Shown one piece after another: positions 7,769-15,723 of a DNA stretch of 64,000 bases (position 1 is the stretch's first letter; the number at the start of each line of letters is the position of its first letter). Location: assembly GCA_018716135.1 (NCBI GenBank), contig DVKG01000012.1, forward strand, positions 248,001-312,000. The letters run 5' to 3'. This stretch comes from Scybalosoma faecavium. GTDB lineage: Bacteria; Bacillota; Clostridia; Christensenellales; Christensenellaceae. Position numbers and translations under genes: made by a program. The notes below the pieces were generated by a model. It did no database searches and was not told the origin of the DNA. It saw only the letters and a list, made by a program, of their open reading frames with translations.

Positions 7769-8827
7769 TTATTCTGCGGACATATCAATCGCTTCGTAGC
7801 TTTCGGGCACTGTTATACCAAGCGCTGTGCAGCGGTCAGCAACATACTTGTTTGTCAGGTCTGTCGCATACTGTATTTCCATATCTCCGGGGTTTGTTCC
7901 ATTCTGGAGAATGTCTGCCGCCATCTCGCCTGTTTTGTATCCGATGTCATAATAGCTTATGGACAGAGTTGCAATGCCGCAGCCTGTGCAAATGCCTTCT
8001 TCGCCCGCGATTATCGGAATGCCTGCGGGTTCAGCGATATTGTTTATTATCTCTGTAGAAGAAGCAGCGGAGTTATCCGTAGGGATGTAAATCGCATCTA
8101 CCTCGGAGCAAGCCTTCGTAGTAACGGATGCTATATCGTTAGAATCCGCGAAAGAATACTCGGTTACTTCAATGCCTTCTTCTACAAGTGTTTTTGTAAT
8201 CTCTGTAGCCTGATACTTGGAGTTCGGCTCGCCGGAGCAGTAAAGAATGCCAACCTTTTTAGCATCGGGCAGAAGCTCGGGGAACATCTTAGCCTGCTCA
8301 GCAAGAGGCGCCAAATCCGCCGTACCTGTGATATTCAGACCTGTTTTTCCCGTCCATTCCGACTGATCTACGCCAAGAGCGGTAGCATAGTCAGTTACTG
8401 ACGTTGCGACAATAGGTATTTCACTCGTAGCAGAATGAGCCGCCTGGAGAGCGGGCGTAGCATTCGCCATAATCAGGTCTACGTTGTTGGATACAAACTG
8501 AGTAACTATCGTAGAGCATGTTGCAGATTCTCCGGAAGCATTCTGGAGATCAATCTCAACATTTTCTTCGCCAAGTTTGTCCTTCAGCGCCTGCTGGAAG
8601 CCTTCGGTAGCTGCGTCAAGAGCGTCGTGCTGAACGAGCTGGCAAATGCCGACTTTATAGACCTTGCTTTGCGCCTGAGCCGTATCCTCAGCGCTCTGAG
8701 AAGCAGCGGCCGTATCCACTGCGTCTGCGCTCTCGGAGGTTGTGCTCGAGCTGCATCCCGTGACAGCAACTACCATCGCAGCAACTGTAAGAACAGCCGT
8801 GCAAACAGATAATAGTCTCTTTTTCAT
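7769..8827 (-). CDS. ABC transporter substrate-binding lipoprotein (PF04392 type)
   Basis: A 352-residue protein with a lipoprotein signal: basic start MKKR, hydrophobic core, and lipobox VTGC with Cys25 as the lipidated residue, followed by a Ser/Thr-rich linker. The mature part (VGICQLVQHDALDAATEGFQ, then DLIMANATPALQAA, then DSNDIASV) has the periplasmic-binding fold of the ABC_sub_bind/TrpX family. It captures the ligand at the cell surface for the downstream permease and ATPase. It is the first gene of the operon with a good promoter at 8867-8895. The leader is only about 35 bases, so no T-box or riboswitch fits there. The substrate cannot be read from sequence; tryptophan or another amino acid is the usual guess. 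Confidence 0.87.
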   Translation of the reverse strand: MKKRLLSVCTAVLTVAAMVVAVTGCSSSTTSESADAVDTAAASQSAEDTAQAQSKVYKVGICQLVQHDALDAATEGFQQALKDKLGEENVEIDLQNASGESATCSTIVTQFVSNNVDLIMANATPALQAAHSATSEIPIVATSVTDYATALGVDQSEWTGKTGLNITGTADLAPLAEQAKMFPELLPDAKKVGILYCSGEPNSKYQATEITKTLVEEGIEVTEYSFADSNDIASVTTKACSEVDAIYIPTDNSAASSTEIINNIAEPAGIPIIAGEEGICTGCGIATLSISYYDIGYKTGEMAADILQNGTNPGDMEIQYATDLTNKYVADRCTALGITVPESYEAIDMSAE

Positions 8828-8866
8828 GTTTTCTCACCTTCATTTTATTGAAATTTACTATTAGTT

Positions 8867-8895
8867 ATTCTAACAGTTTACACGAATTTAGTCAA
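8867..8895 (-). promoter_or_regulatory. Promoter of the ABC importer operon
   Basis: On the minus strand TTGACT, 17 bp, TAGAAT, about 40 bases before the lipoprotein ATG. Confidence 0.75.
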
Positions 8896-8929
8896 TATTT
8901 TTATATTCATTGTCGTTCATGATATAAAG

Positions 8930-8970
8930 AAGACGCGATCGGAATTTTTTATATTTCCGCCGCGCCTCTG
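8930..8970. terminator. Imperfect hairpin, possible terminator of the ahpC operon
   Basis: AGACGCG..CGGAA (8931-8944) can pair imperfectly with TTTCCG..CGCG..TCT (8954-8969). The following T-rich stretch on the minus strand is short. It lies between the ahpC operon end and the ABC promoter. Confidence 0.35.
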
Positions 8971-8999
8971 ATTTCATTTTGTTTATTTTGTTTATTGTT

Positions 9000-10607
9000 T
9001 TAAGAAGCGAGAATGTCTATCAGCTCAGGAAGGCTCTTTCGTCCGAAGTGTACCTCGCTGTCATCTACAATCAGACAAGGTACGCTCATTATCTTATACT
9101 TGTTCCTGAGTTCAGAATCATAGCTTACATCTATTATAGATACGTCCATGCTGCTGTTTTCTACTGCGAGTCTGCCCGCTGCTATTACCAGCTCGGGGCA
9201 CATGCTGCACGATAGAGTGACCGCAACTTTTACATCGCGCGAGTTCAGCTTATTTATAGCGTCTTTCTGCTCTTCCGGCAGAGGCTGACCCGGACCCGCC
9301 GCGTTGTACATTGTCACCACGAACGAATTGAACTCATGTCCTCCCGGGACGCCGTAAAAGCTGAATCCGCGTTTGTTTCCTTTGACGTCGCATATATCTA
9401 TATGCGGTCTGCCTTCACGTACAAATTCAGGCGAAAGCTTATCTGTCAGACCGCAAAGCTCGCGCGTAAAGCCTTCTATCTCTGCGCCCAGCTCCGAGCT
9501 GTCGATATAAGCGCGGATTGTCAGAGGGCTTTCAAATTTATCGAATATAGGCTTTAGCTGTCCAATAACCTCAGGAGAGAAAAATCCGTCGCTTTCCTCG
9601 TGATTTTCCTGCGTCTCCTCCGGAAGCTGCTTCCCATGCACTTCAAACGCCGGAATACCCAGCTTTTGATGAAGTCCGCTGACATATTTTTCCAAAGACG
9701 TAGCGGCTTTCGCTCCGTCAGAAACGGCAGTAACGACCTGACGCAGGTTTTTTACACATATATCTCCGGCAGCATATACTCCGTCGAAATTAGTCTTTTG
9801 ATCTATATCTGTTATGATATATCCCGCATCGTTAGTTTCCAGCTCGTCTTTGGACAGCCCGCCGACAGGGACATATCCCACAAATACAAACACTCCGAAA
9901 TTCTCTCCGCTCTCAGGTTGGTATCTCTCAATCTCTCCTGTTTTGCGGTTTTTCAGCAGAGCATACTCCGGCATAGCAGAGCCTCCCAGCTCTTCTATCG
10001 CAGTGTTGTACCTTACGTCTATCTTATCGTGATTTTCCAGCTTCTCTATCACAGACTCCGCGCAGTTCATTTTCTCACCGCGCACGAGGACGGTGACATG
10101 GCTCGCATATCTGGTCAGGAACATAGCTTCTTCCGCAGCGGCGAATCCCCCGCCGACGACAAACACCTGCATCCCTGTAAAAAATTCGCCGTCGCATGTC
10201 GCGCAGTACGCTACACCCCTGCCGCGAAATTCGTCCTCTCCTTTGAAACCAACCTTCCTGGGAGCCGCGCCCATAGCGAGTATCAGACCCAGAGCTTTAA
10301 ACTCACCCTTATCCGTAATTACTGTCTTTACGTCTTCTGCAAACGTGCAGCTTCTCGCTTCTGTCATCAAAAATTCTGCGCCGAAGCTTTCCGCCTGCCT
10401 GCGCATCTGTTCTGTCAGTTCCTCACCACTCGTCTTGAAAACGCCGGGATAATTAACCACCTCGTTGGTTATCGTTATCAGACCGCCTATTTTATTCTTC
10501 TCTATTACAAGAGTTTTATATTTTGCACGTGACATGTATATCGCAGCTGCCAGACCCGCAGGCCCTCCGCCTATGATTATCACGTCATACATGTTTTTTG
10601 TATCCAT
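9000..10607 (-). CDS. AhpF-like thioredoxin reductase/peroxiredoxin reductase with C-terminal redox domain
   Basis: A 535-residue flavoprotein. Residues 1-310 are a thioredoxin reductase: FAD motif GGGPAG at 13-18, redox-active CATC at 135-138, NAD(P)H motif GGGFAA at about 152-157, and the AAGD FAD motif near 279-282. Residues about 340-535 form a thioredoxin/glutaredoxin-like double module with a second redox pair CSMC at 467-470 and cis-Pro in VPC (P510). AhpF of E. coli carries such a module at its N-terminus; here it is at the C-terminus, the arrangement of the AhpF-homologue family placed next to ahpC (TIGR03143 as I recall it). It starts two bases after the ahpC stop, so it is the likely electron donor for AhpC. 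Secure as to fold; the partner role is inferred from context. Confidence 0.88.
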   Translation of the reverse strand: MDTKNMYDVIIIGGGPAGLAAAIYMSRAKYKTLVIEKNKIGGLITITNEVVNYPGVFKTSGEELTEQMRRQAESFGAEFLMTEARSCTFAEDVKTVITDKGEFKALGLILAMGAAPRKVGFKGEDEFRGRGVAYCATCDGEFFTGMQVFVVGGGFAAAEEAMFLTRYASHVTVLVRGEKMNCAESVIEKLENHDKIDVRYNTAIEELGGSAMPEYALLKNRKTGEIERYQPESGENFGVFVFVGYVPVGGLSKDELETNDAGYIITDIDQKTNFDGVYAAGDICVKNLRQVVTAVSDGAKAATSLEKYVSGLHQKLGIPAFEVHGKQLPEETQENHEESDGFFSPEVIGQLKPIFDKFESPLTIRAYIDSSELGAEIEGFTRELCGLTDKLSPEFVREGRPHIDICDVKGNKRGFSFYGVPGGHEFNSFVVTMYNAAGPGQPLPEEQKDAINKLNSRDVKVAVTLSCSMCPELVIAAGRLAVENSSMDVSIIDVSYDSELRNKYKIMSVPCLIVDDSEVHFGRKSLPELIDILAS

Positions 10608-10609
10608 AG

Positions 10610-11173
10610 CTATATCAATCCTACCAGTTCGAGGCTGGGTTTAAGCGTTTTCGCACCCGGCTTCCATTTCGCAGGGCAAACCTCATCGCCATGCTCAGCC
10701 ACAAACTGAAGCGCCTGCACCTTGCGCAGCAGCTCGTCAGCGTTTCTGCCTACATTGCCGGCGTTTACTTCATAAGCTGTTATTTTGCCTTCCGGATTTA
10801 CTACAAACGTACCTCTCTCTGCCAAGCCGCTCTCCTCTATCATTACGTCAAAATCTCTCGCGAGCGCGCCCGTGGGATCTCCCAACATCGGATATTTTAT
10901 TTTCTTTATCGTATCGGACGCATCATGCCAGGCCTTGTGTACAAAGTGTGTATCGCAGGATACAGAATACACCTCACAGCCCATAGATTTGAACTCATCG
11001 TATTTCATAGCGAGATCTTCCAGCTCAGTCGGGCACACGAACGTAAAATCCGCAGGATAGAAAAAGAACACAGCCCACTTACCGAGCACATCCTGCTTCG
11101 TCACCTCTCTAAACTCTCCGTCAGCGAATGCCTGTACTTTGAAATCGCTCACTTCTTTGCCTATTAATGACAT
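10610..11173 (-). CDS. ahpC: Peroxiredoxin AhpC (alkyl hydroperoxide reductase subunit C)
   Basis: A 187-residue typical 2-Cys peroxiredoxin that reduces H2O2, organic hydroperoxides and peroxynitrite. The peroxidatic Cys47 lies in FYPADFTFVCPTE and the resolving Cys166 in EVCPAKW. Length and both motifs are canonical. It is translationally close to the AhpF-like reductase downstream. The ribosome site GGAGGAT lies before the ATG. The upstream region, 11174-11340, has direct TTGAC repeats and an 18-bp perfect inverted repeat (11272-11289) that may be a peroxide-responsive operator. Confidence 0.96.
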   Translation of the reverse strand: MSLIGKEVSDFKVQAFADGEFREVTKQDVLGKWAVFFFYPADFTFVCPTELEDLAMKYDEFKSMGCEVYSVSCDTHFVHKAWHDASDTIKKIKYPMLGDPTGALARDFDVMIEESGLAERGTFVVNPEGKITAYEVNAGNVGRNADELLRKVQALQFVAEHGDEVCPAKWKPGAKTLKPSLELVGLI

Positions 11174-11224
11174 ACTTTATCCTCCATCAGTCTTTTATTA
11201 TTCAATGTCCAAATTAGTTTGTAC

Positions 11225-11289
11225 ATTCTAACCCAATTATACACGTCAATTAATGTCAATAAACACACTTTAGTTAGTTTTCACTAACT
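11225..11289 (-). promoter_or_regulatory. ahpC control region with a perfect inverted repeat
   Basis: AGTTAGT, TTTC, ACTAACT at 11272-11289 is a perfect 7-bp inverted repeat. On the minus strand it is followed by two TTGAC elements (11254-11259, 11244-11249) and two -10-like hexamers, TATAAT (11236-11241) and TAGAAT (11225-11230). No pair has ideal spacing, so the exact promoter is unresolved. It does not match the PerR box I know. Confidence 0.45.
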
Positions 11290-11340
11290 TTTCACTTTTA
11301 TACTTTTTTTCTTTGTATTATTTATTATATAATGCAAATG

Positions 11341-11364
11341 AAAACGGCCGTCTCCGACCGTTTT
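11341..11364 (-). terminator. Terminator after thiN
   Basis: AAAACGG (11341-11347) and CCGTTTT (11358-11364) form a 7-bp stem with T-rich sequence beyond it on the minus strand. It closes the long housekeeping cluster. Confidence 0.65.
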
Positions 11365-11382
11365 GCTTCAATAAATTCTATT

Positions 11383-12024
11383 TTATTTGTCTATGTCCAG
11401 TATAATTAATGCCATTCCGTCAAGTATGAGATGCAGCTTCGATGAAAGCGCAACATTGCTCACGCCGCATGGATCAGGATAAAACACAGGCAGGAGCAAA
11501 TCTTTCACCGGATATTTCAACTCGCCTTCCCGCGATGTAACGCGGACGTCTCCGCCAAAAGGCAATATGGAAAGCGTCTGACCCTCCCGCACGTCCAGCT
11601 CGGCTTCCGAACAGCTCATGAAACACACGCTTTCTCCGCACGGCATAACTGCCTTCACTCCGCGGCGTGCGATATAAGCCATAGCCTGATAATTCGCATA
11701 AGTGTGATCCTGCCTGCCTCCGCCGCCTCCGAGCAGCACTATTTCATCCGCGCCTGCATCCAAGGCGTATTCAGCCGCTATCATTGTGTCGGTTGCGTTC
11801 TTCTCGCTGGGGTATTTCAGCATTTTAACGCCTTTTCTCGAATAATACTCGCGAACGGCGTGAGATACCGAATCCATATCTCCCAGAAACACGTGAGGCA
11901 TTATGCCGTATCCATACAGCCAGTCTGCGCCTGAGTCCGCCGCTATAATCAGCTGAGCGTCGGCGTATTTCTCAGCTTGCCCCGGAGTCGGCGGTTCTCC
12001 GCCGGCTGCTATCAGCGCCCGCAT
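11383..12024 (-). CDS. thiN: Thiamine pyrophosphokinase
   Basis: Transfers pyrophosphate from ATP to thiamine, giving the cofactor thiamine diphosphate in one step. The 213-residue length is typical. Motifs: IAADSGADWLY at about 29-39, FLGDMDSV at about 51-58 (metal/nucleotide site) and the LLGGGGGRQDHTYAN glycine-rich block at about 97-111. It overlaps the 3' end of rpe by 13 bp and is the last gene of the yicC-thiN cluster, the same order as in B. subtilis. In B. subtilis spoVM comes next; here a terminator and ahpC follow. Confidence 0.93.
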   Translation of the reverse strand: MRALIAAGGEPPTPGQAEKYADAQLIIAADSGADWLYGYGIMPHVFLGDMDSVSHAVREYYSRKGVKMLKYPSEKNATDTMIAAEYALDAGADEIVLLGGGGGRQDHTYANYQAMAYIARRGVKAVMPCGESVCFMSCSEAELDVREGQTLSILPFGGDVRVTSREGELKYPVKDLLLPVFYPDPCGVSNVALSSKLHLILDGMALIILDIDK

Positions 12025-12674
12025 CTCAAATTGAGTATCGTCGCCTTGGGATTGCGCGACGAGAACACGGCGCTGCCCGCGACGAGAACATCAGCGCCCG
12101 CATCTATGACATCCTGCGCATTCGCTTCCGTAACTCCGCCGTCCACTTGAAGCCGAATATCTCTGCCGCTTTTCTTTATCATATTTCTTATTTCAGAAAT
12201 TTTTCTCAGGCTGGCCGGTATAAATTTCTGTCCGCCAAAGCCGGGGTTGACAGACATTACAACTACAAAATCCAAATCATCCATTACATAATCCAGCACA
12301 CTCGGAGGAGTAGAAGGATTGAGAGCTACGCCCGCCTTCACTCCCATACTCTTGATAAGAGAAATCGTGCGCTGAAGATGCACGCTCGCTTCCTGATGCA
12401 CGCTTATTGCATCCGCGCCTGCTTTGGCAAAAGCCTCGACATACCTTTCGGGCTGTTCAATCATCAAGTGTACGTCTAACGTAAGATCTGTTACTTTTCT
12501 TATGTCTCGCACCATCGGCACGCCAAAAGTAATATTAGGTACGAACATGCCATCCATAACATCACAGTGGACCCAGTCTGCGCCGTCGGCGCCCAATCTG
12601 CGCACAGCGACGGCCATGTTTGCAAAGTCCGCAGATAATATAGACGGAGCGATAAGCACTTTGTTATCAGTCAT
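12012..12674 (-). CDS. rpe: Ribulose-phosphate 3-epimerase
   Basis: Interconverts ribulose 5-phosphate and xylulose 5-phosphate in the pentose phosphate pathway. TIM-barrel motifs are visible: APSILSADF at 9-17, HCDVMDGMFVPN at 36-47 with metal ligands H36 and D38, LDVHLMIE near residue 70, VMSVNPGFGGQKF and VDGGV. I start it at the ATG at 12674 (220 residues) because GGGAGGA lies just upstream; the longer frame begins inside rsgA. It overlaps the rsgA stop by eight bases, a sign of translational coupling. Confidence 0.95.
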   Translation of the reverse strand: MTDNKVLIAPSILSADFANMAVAVRRLGADGADWVHCDVMDGMFVPNITFGVPMVRDIRKVTDLTLDVHLMIEQPERYVEAFAKAGADAISVHQEASVHLQRTISLIKSMGVKAGVALNPSTPPSVLDYVMDDLDFVVVMSVNPGFGGQKFIPASLRKISEIRNMIKKSGRDIRLQVDGGVTEANAQDVIDAGADVLVAGSAVFSSRNPKATILNLRCGR

Positions 12675-13539
12675 ATTTTTTTTCCTCCCTGAGCAAAAGC
12701 TCATCCAAAATTTTTAAATATCTTTCGTATCTGCCCTGCGGTATCGCGCCTTGGTCTACAAGAGCCTTAACACCGCAGTCAGGCTCCTTCCTGTGTACGC
12801 ACGACGCAAAGCGGCACTGCGCCGCGCCGAACTCACGATACATTTCCGAAAGCTGATCCGGAGTTATGTCCATGCTCTCCAAAATACTAAATCCCGGAGT
12901 GTCAATAACTGTCGCATTCAACCTTTTTATGTAGAACAGCTCGCTATGCCGCGTCGTATGTCTTCCCCTCGCCGTCTTTTTGCTCAGGCCTCCTGTTTTC
13001 AGCCCCAGCTCCGGCGCAATCCTGTTAAGCAAAGATGATTTCCCTACCGCCGACTGTCCCGCAAAGGCGGTGCATTTTCCGCATAGGAATTGTTCAAGAG
13101 TTTCTATACCCTCTCCTGATTTAGCCGAAGTTAAGATTATATCTGCTCCGCTATTCTTATATTCTTCGGCTAAATCACGTGCTTTGTCATTTTCATCTAT
13201 TTTATTTATCACTATCGCAGGCTTTATATTACAGTGTGCAGCATAAAGCAGCAGCTTATCTGCCAGCAACCAATCCGGCGCGGGCTTTTTCGCCGACACC
13301 GCTATAACCAATGCGTCTACATTCGCTACCGCAGGGCGAGTCAGCAGATTACGCCTCGGGAGTATCTCCTCGACATATCCCATGCTCGTCTCCGTCGGCA
13401 TAGTGAACTCCACTTCGTCGCCGGGCACGGGTTTTATCCCGTCTGCGCGAAATTTCCCTCTGGCTCGGCATTCATAAACCTCGCCGCCGTATTTTACATA
13501 ATAAAATCCGCCAATGCCTTTTAATATAACCGCTTTCAT
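12667..13539 (-). CDS. rsgA: Ribosome small-subunit-dependent GTPase RsgA
   Basis: Checks late maturation of the 30S subunit. The 290-residue protein has the circularly permuted GTPase order of the family: OB-fold at about 1-70, then G4 NKID at 112-115, P-loop GQSAVGKS at 161-168, G3 DTPG at 213-216, and a C-terminal zinc finger with C242, C247, H249 and C255. It lies between prkC and rpe, as in Bacillus. In that genus RsgA is phosphorylated by PrkC, which fits the linkage; whether that happens here is inference. Confidence 0.96.
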   Translation of the reverse strand: MKAVILKGIGGFYYVKYGGEVYECRARGKFRADGIKPVPGDEVEFTMPTETSMGYVEEILPRRNLLTRPAVANVDALVIAVSAKKPAPDWLLADKLLLYAAHCNIKPAIVINKIDENDKARDLAEEYKNSGADIILTSAKSGEGIETLEQFLCGKCTAFAGQSAVGKSSLLNRIAPELGLKTGGLSKKTARGRHTTRHSELFYIKRLNATVIDTPGFSILESMDITPDQLSEMYREFGAAQCRFASCVHRKEPDCGVKALVDQGAIPQGRYERYLKILDELLLREEKKYD

Positions 13540-13560
13540 GCAAGCCCTCCCCGCCTGCGC

Positions 13561-14970
13561 TCAATCAGAGCTTACGTTTTTTCCTACCTGCAATTCTACT
13601 TTGACATCATCTTCATTCAGCTCCGTGCCTGCGGCGGGATACTGCGCCGTAACCTTGCCCTCGTCGCCCGCGGGACAGCTCACGTACTTCACATCGAAAT
13701 CACGTATGCCCTGTAAATACAGCTCATCTTGCGCCGCGGAAAATGTTTTCCCTATCAAATTAGGCATACGCGGAGTAACATTGTCCGCACTTACGGTTAT
13801 CTTCACTTTATCTCCGCTGCCTATTCTCGACCCGCTCTCGGGGGACTGCGCCACCACCGTTCCCGGAGTCGTATCCGGAGAATTTACTTCTTCTACAATT
13901 ATCTCGGCGCCTGTATCTTTCAAAAGCGCCTCCGCCTCTTCCAGACTCTTATCTACTATGTAAGGCATGTATGCGTCCTGTCTGGCTGCGCCTCCGCCTA
14001 TGGAGTCCTTTACAAAAAGTATTCCCTCTACTATCCCGCCAATCAGAATCACCAGCACAAGGGCCAGCACAAACGCTCTGGAGACGCTTCTCTTTCTCTC
14101 TCGCTTGACAGCGTGCGGCTTGCTTTGCTTTTTATTAACCCGAACGTAATCCCCGACAGGCTCGGAAAGACATCTTGACAAATCCTTCTGCATTTCCGCG
14201 GCGTCCTGATATCTGTTCTCTCTGTCTTTAGACATAGCTTTGAGTATTATCTTATTCAAGCTGGGCGGTATGGCTCTGTTTATCTTCATCGGCTCGTCTA
14301 CCTTGCTCTGCACGTGCATCAAAGCTATGGAAAGCTCGTCCCCGCCGTCAAAAGGCAGCCTGCCCGTCGCCATCTCGTAAAGCATCACTCCGAGAGAGTA
14401 TATATCCGTGCGATTATCTACCGTATCTCCCCTCGCTTGCTCCGGCGAGAAATAATGAACCGAACCGAAAACCTTCTTATTGCAGTCCTGTTGAAACTCC
14501 GTCTCTTCTGCAATTCCGAAATCGGAAAGCATAGGTTCGCCGTTATTCGCAATCAGGACGTTCTGAGGCTTTAAGTCTTTGTGTATTACTCCCTTGTGAT
14601 GCGCATACGAAAGCGCACTGCAAAGCTTCTGAGCTATATTCACGCATTCGGTCAGACTCAATCGCTCTCTTTCCAGACGATCTTTCAGATTGCTGCCGTC
14701 TATGTAGTCCATGGCGATATAGCGTCTGCCGGCTACCGCTCCGGAGTCGAATGTATGCACTATATTCTCATGCCTCAGCCTCATGGTCATGTTGGCTTCT
14801 TTTCTGAATGCGCGCGAATACTCCGTATTTCCTTTAAGCTCTTTTCTCATGACCTTGAGAGCGACTACATTGCCCGTGCGCGTATCCTCCGCCTTGTACA
14901 CGAGAGACATACCTCCCTCTGCCGCAAGGCCGATTATTCTGTATCTGTCCGCAAACAATCTATCAGCCAT
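13561..14970 (-). CDS. prkC: PASTA-domain serine/threonine protein kinase
   Basis: Membrane Hanks-type kinase sensing cell-wall fragments or lipid II. Residues 1-270 are the kinase: Gly-rich loop AAEGGMS near 17-23, catalytic Lys39, HKDLKPQN at 130-137 (HKD in place of HRD), DFG at 150-152 and the SPEQ activation-segment motif. A basic juxtamembrane stretch precedes one membrane helix at about 300-320. Outside it are only two PASTA repeats (about 334-400 and 401-466), fewer than the three of B. subtilis PrkC, making a short protein of 469 residues. The start at 14970 (MADRLFADRY) has AGGCGG upstream and overlaps the prpC stop by eight bases. The partner phosphatase is the gene just upstream. 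Confidence 0.94.
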   Translation of the reverse strand: MADRLFADRYRIIGLAAEGGMSLVYKAEDTRTGNVVALKVMRKELKGNTEYSRAFRKEANMTMRLRHENIVHTFDSGAVAGRRYIAMDYIDGSNLKDRLERERLSLTECVNIAQKLCSALSYAHHKGVIHKDLKPQNVLIANNGEPMLSDFGIAEETEFQQDCNKKVFGSVHYFSPEQARGDTVDNRTDIYSLGVMLYEMATGRLPFDGGDELSIALMHVQSKVDEPMKINRAIPPSLNKIILKAMSKDRENRYQDAAEMQKDLSRCLSEPVGDYVRVNKKQSKPHAVKRERKRSVSRAFVLALVLVILIGGIVEGILFVKDSIGGGAARQDAYMPYIVDKSLEEAEALLKDTGAEIIVEEVNSPDTTPGTVVAQSPESGSRIGSGDKVKITVSADNVTPRMPNLIGKTFSAAQDELYLQGIRDFDVKYVSCPAGDEGKVTAQYPAAGTELNEDDVKVELQVGKNVSSD

Positions 14971-15709
14971 GAACATCACCGCCTGTGTTGCGGACTACTA
15001 CAATCGTGATATTATCATACCCGCCGTACTCCAAAGCGAGAGACATTAAATACCGAGCCTTCTCCTCAGACGTACCCTCTCCGGCAAGGCAGTTCTTAAT
15101 CTGCATATCGCTCACCAGTCGAGTAAGACCGTCCGAACAAATCAGCATACTGTCCCCTTCGGAGAATTCTCCTTCGAAATAATCCGCCTGTACGCAATCC
15201 ATGCCGAGAGCCCGTGTTATCATGTTTTTGTACGGATGAGTTTCCGCCTCCTCCCGCGTCAGTATGCCCTTATCCACCAGATACTGCACATAGCTGTGGT
15301 CTATGGTGACCTGGCGCAGCTCTCCTCCTCGAAACGTATACATCCTCGAATCTCCGACATGAGCCGCGCGGAAACGCTCGCCGTCCATTACAACCGCAAT
15401 CATAGTCGTACCCATGCCTTCAAAAGCCTCGTGAGACTGCGCATAAGAGTATATCTCGTCGCTTGTTATCTCAAGAAACTCCGCAAGCTGAGCGGCGGAC
15501 GCATTCGGACAGGTCTTTATTCGCTTTAAAACGCTGTCCGAAGCCATGGTGCTCGCGAGCTTTCCGCCTTTATAGCCTCCCATCCCGTCAGCAACTATAG
15601 CCGTAAGCATACCTCCTGCTCTGGCTATGCTCACTGTGTCTTCGTTTTCTTCTCTCACCTTTCCTACGTCCGTCAGAGCGGCGTAATCCAAATTTAAATG
15701 CTTTTTCAT
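14963..15709 (-). CDS. prpC: PP2C-family protein phosphatase
   Basis: Removes phosphate from targets of the PrkC kinase. The 248-residue protein has the PPM/PP2C metal-binding motifs: EENED near 20-24, VADGMGGYKGG with D41, GDSRMY, and SDGLTRLV. The start at 15709 (MKKHLNLDYAAL) follows GGGAGG and lies 14 bp after the rlmN stop; a longer frame would begin inside rlmN. The gene overlaps prkC by eight bases, which suggests balanced synthesis of kinase and phosphatase. Confidence 0.95.
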   Translation of the reverse strand: MKKHLNLDYAALTDVGKVREENEDTVSIARAGGMLTAIVADGMGGYKGGKLASTMASDSVLKRIKTCPNASAAQLAEFLEITSDEIYSYAQSHEAFEGMGTTMIAVVMDGERFRAAHVGDSRMYTFRGGELRQVTIDHSYVQYLVDKGILTREEAETHPYKNMITRALGMDCVQADYFEGEFSEGDSMLICSDGLTRLVSDMQIKNCLAGEGTSEEKARYLMSLALEYGGYDNITIVVVRNTGGDVHG

Positions 15710-15723
15710 AATCACGCCTCCCA

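Noticed and set aside
8828..8866. T-box or riboswitch for the TrpX-type ABC operon
   Set aside because: The distance from the promoter to the start codon is about 40 bases, too short for any known amino-acid riboswitch.
9600..10532. Plus-strand reading frame of 310 codons
   Set aside because: Antisense shadow of the AhpF-like gene.
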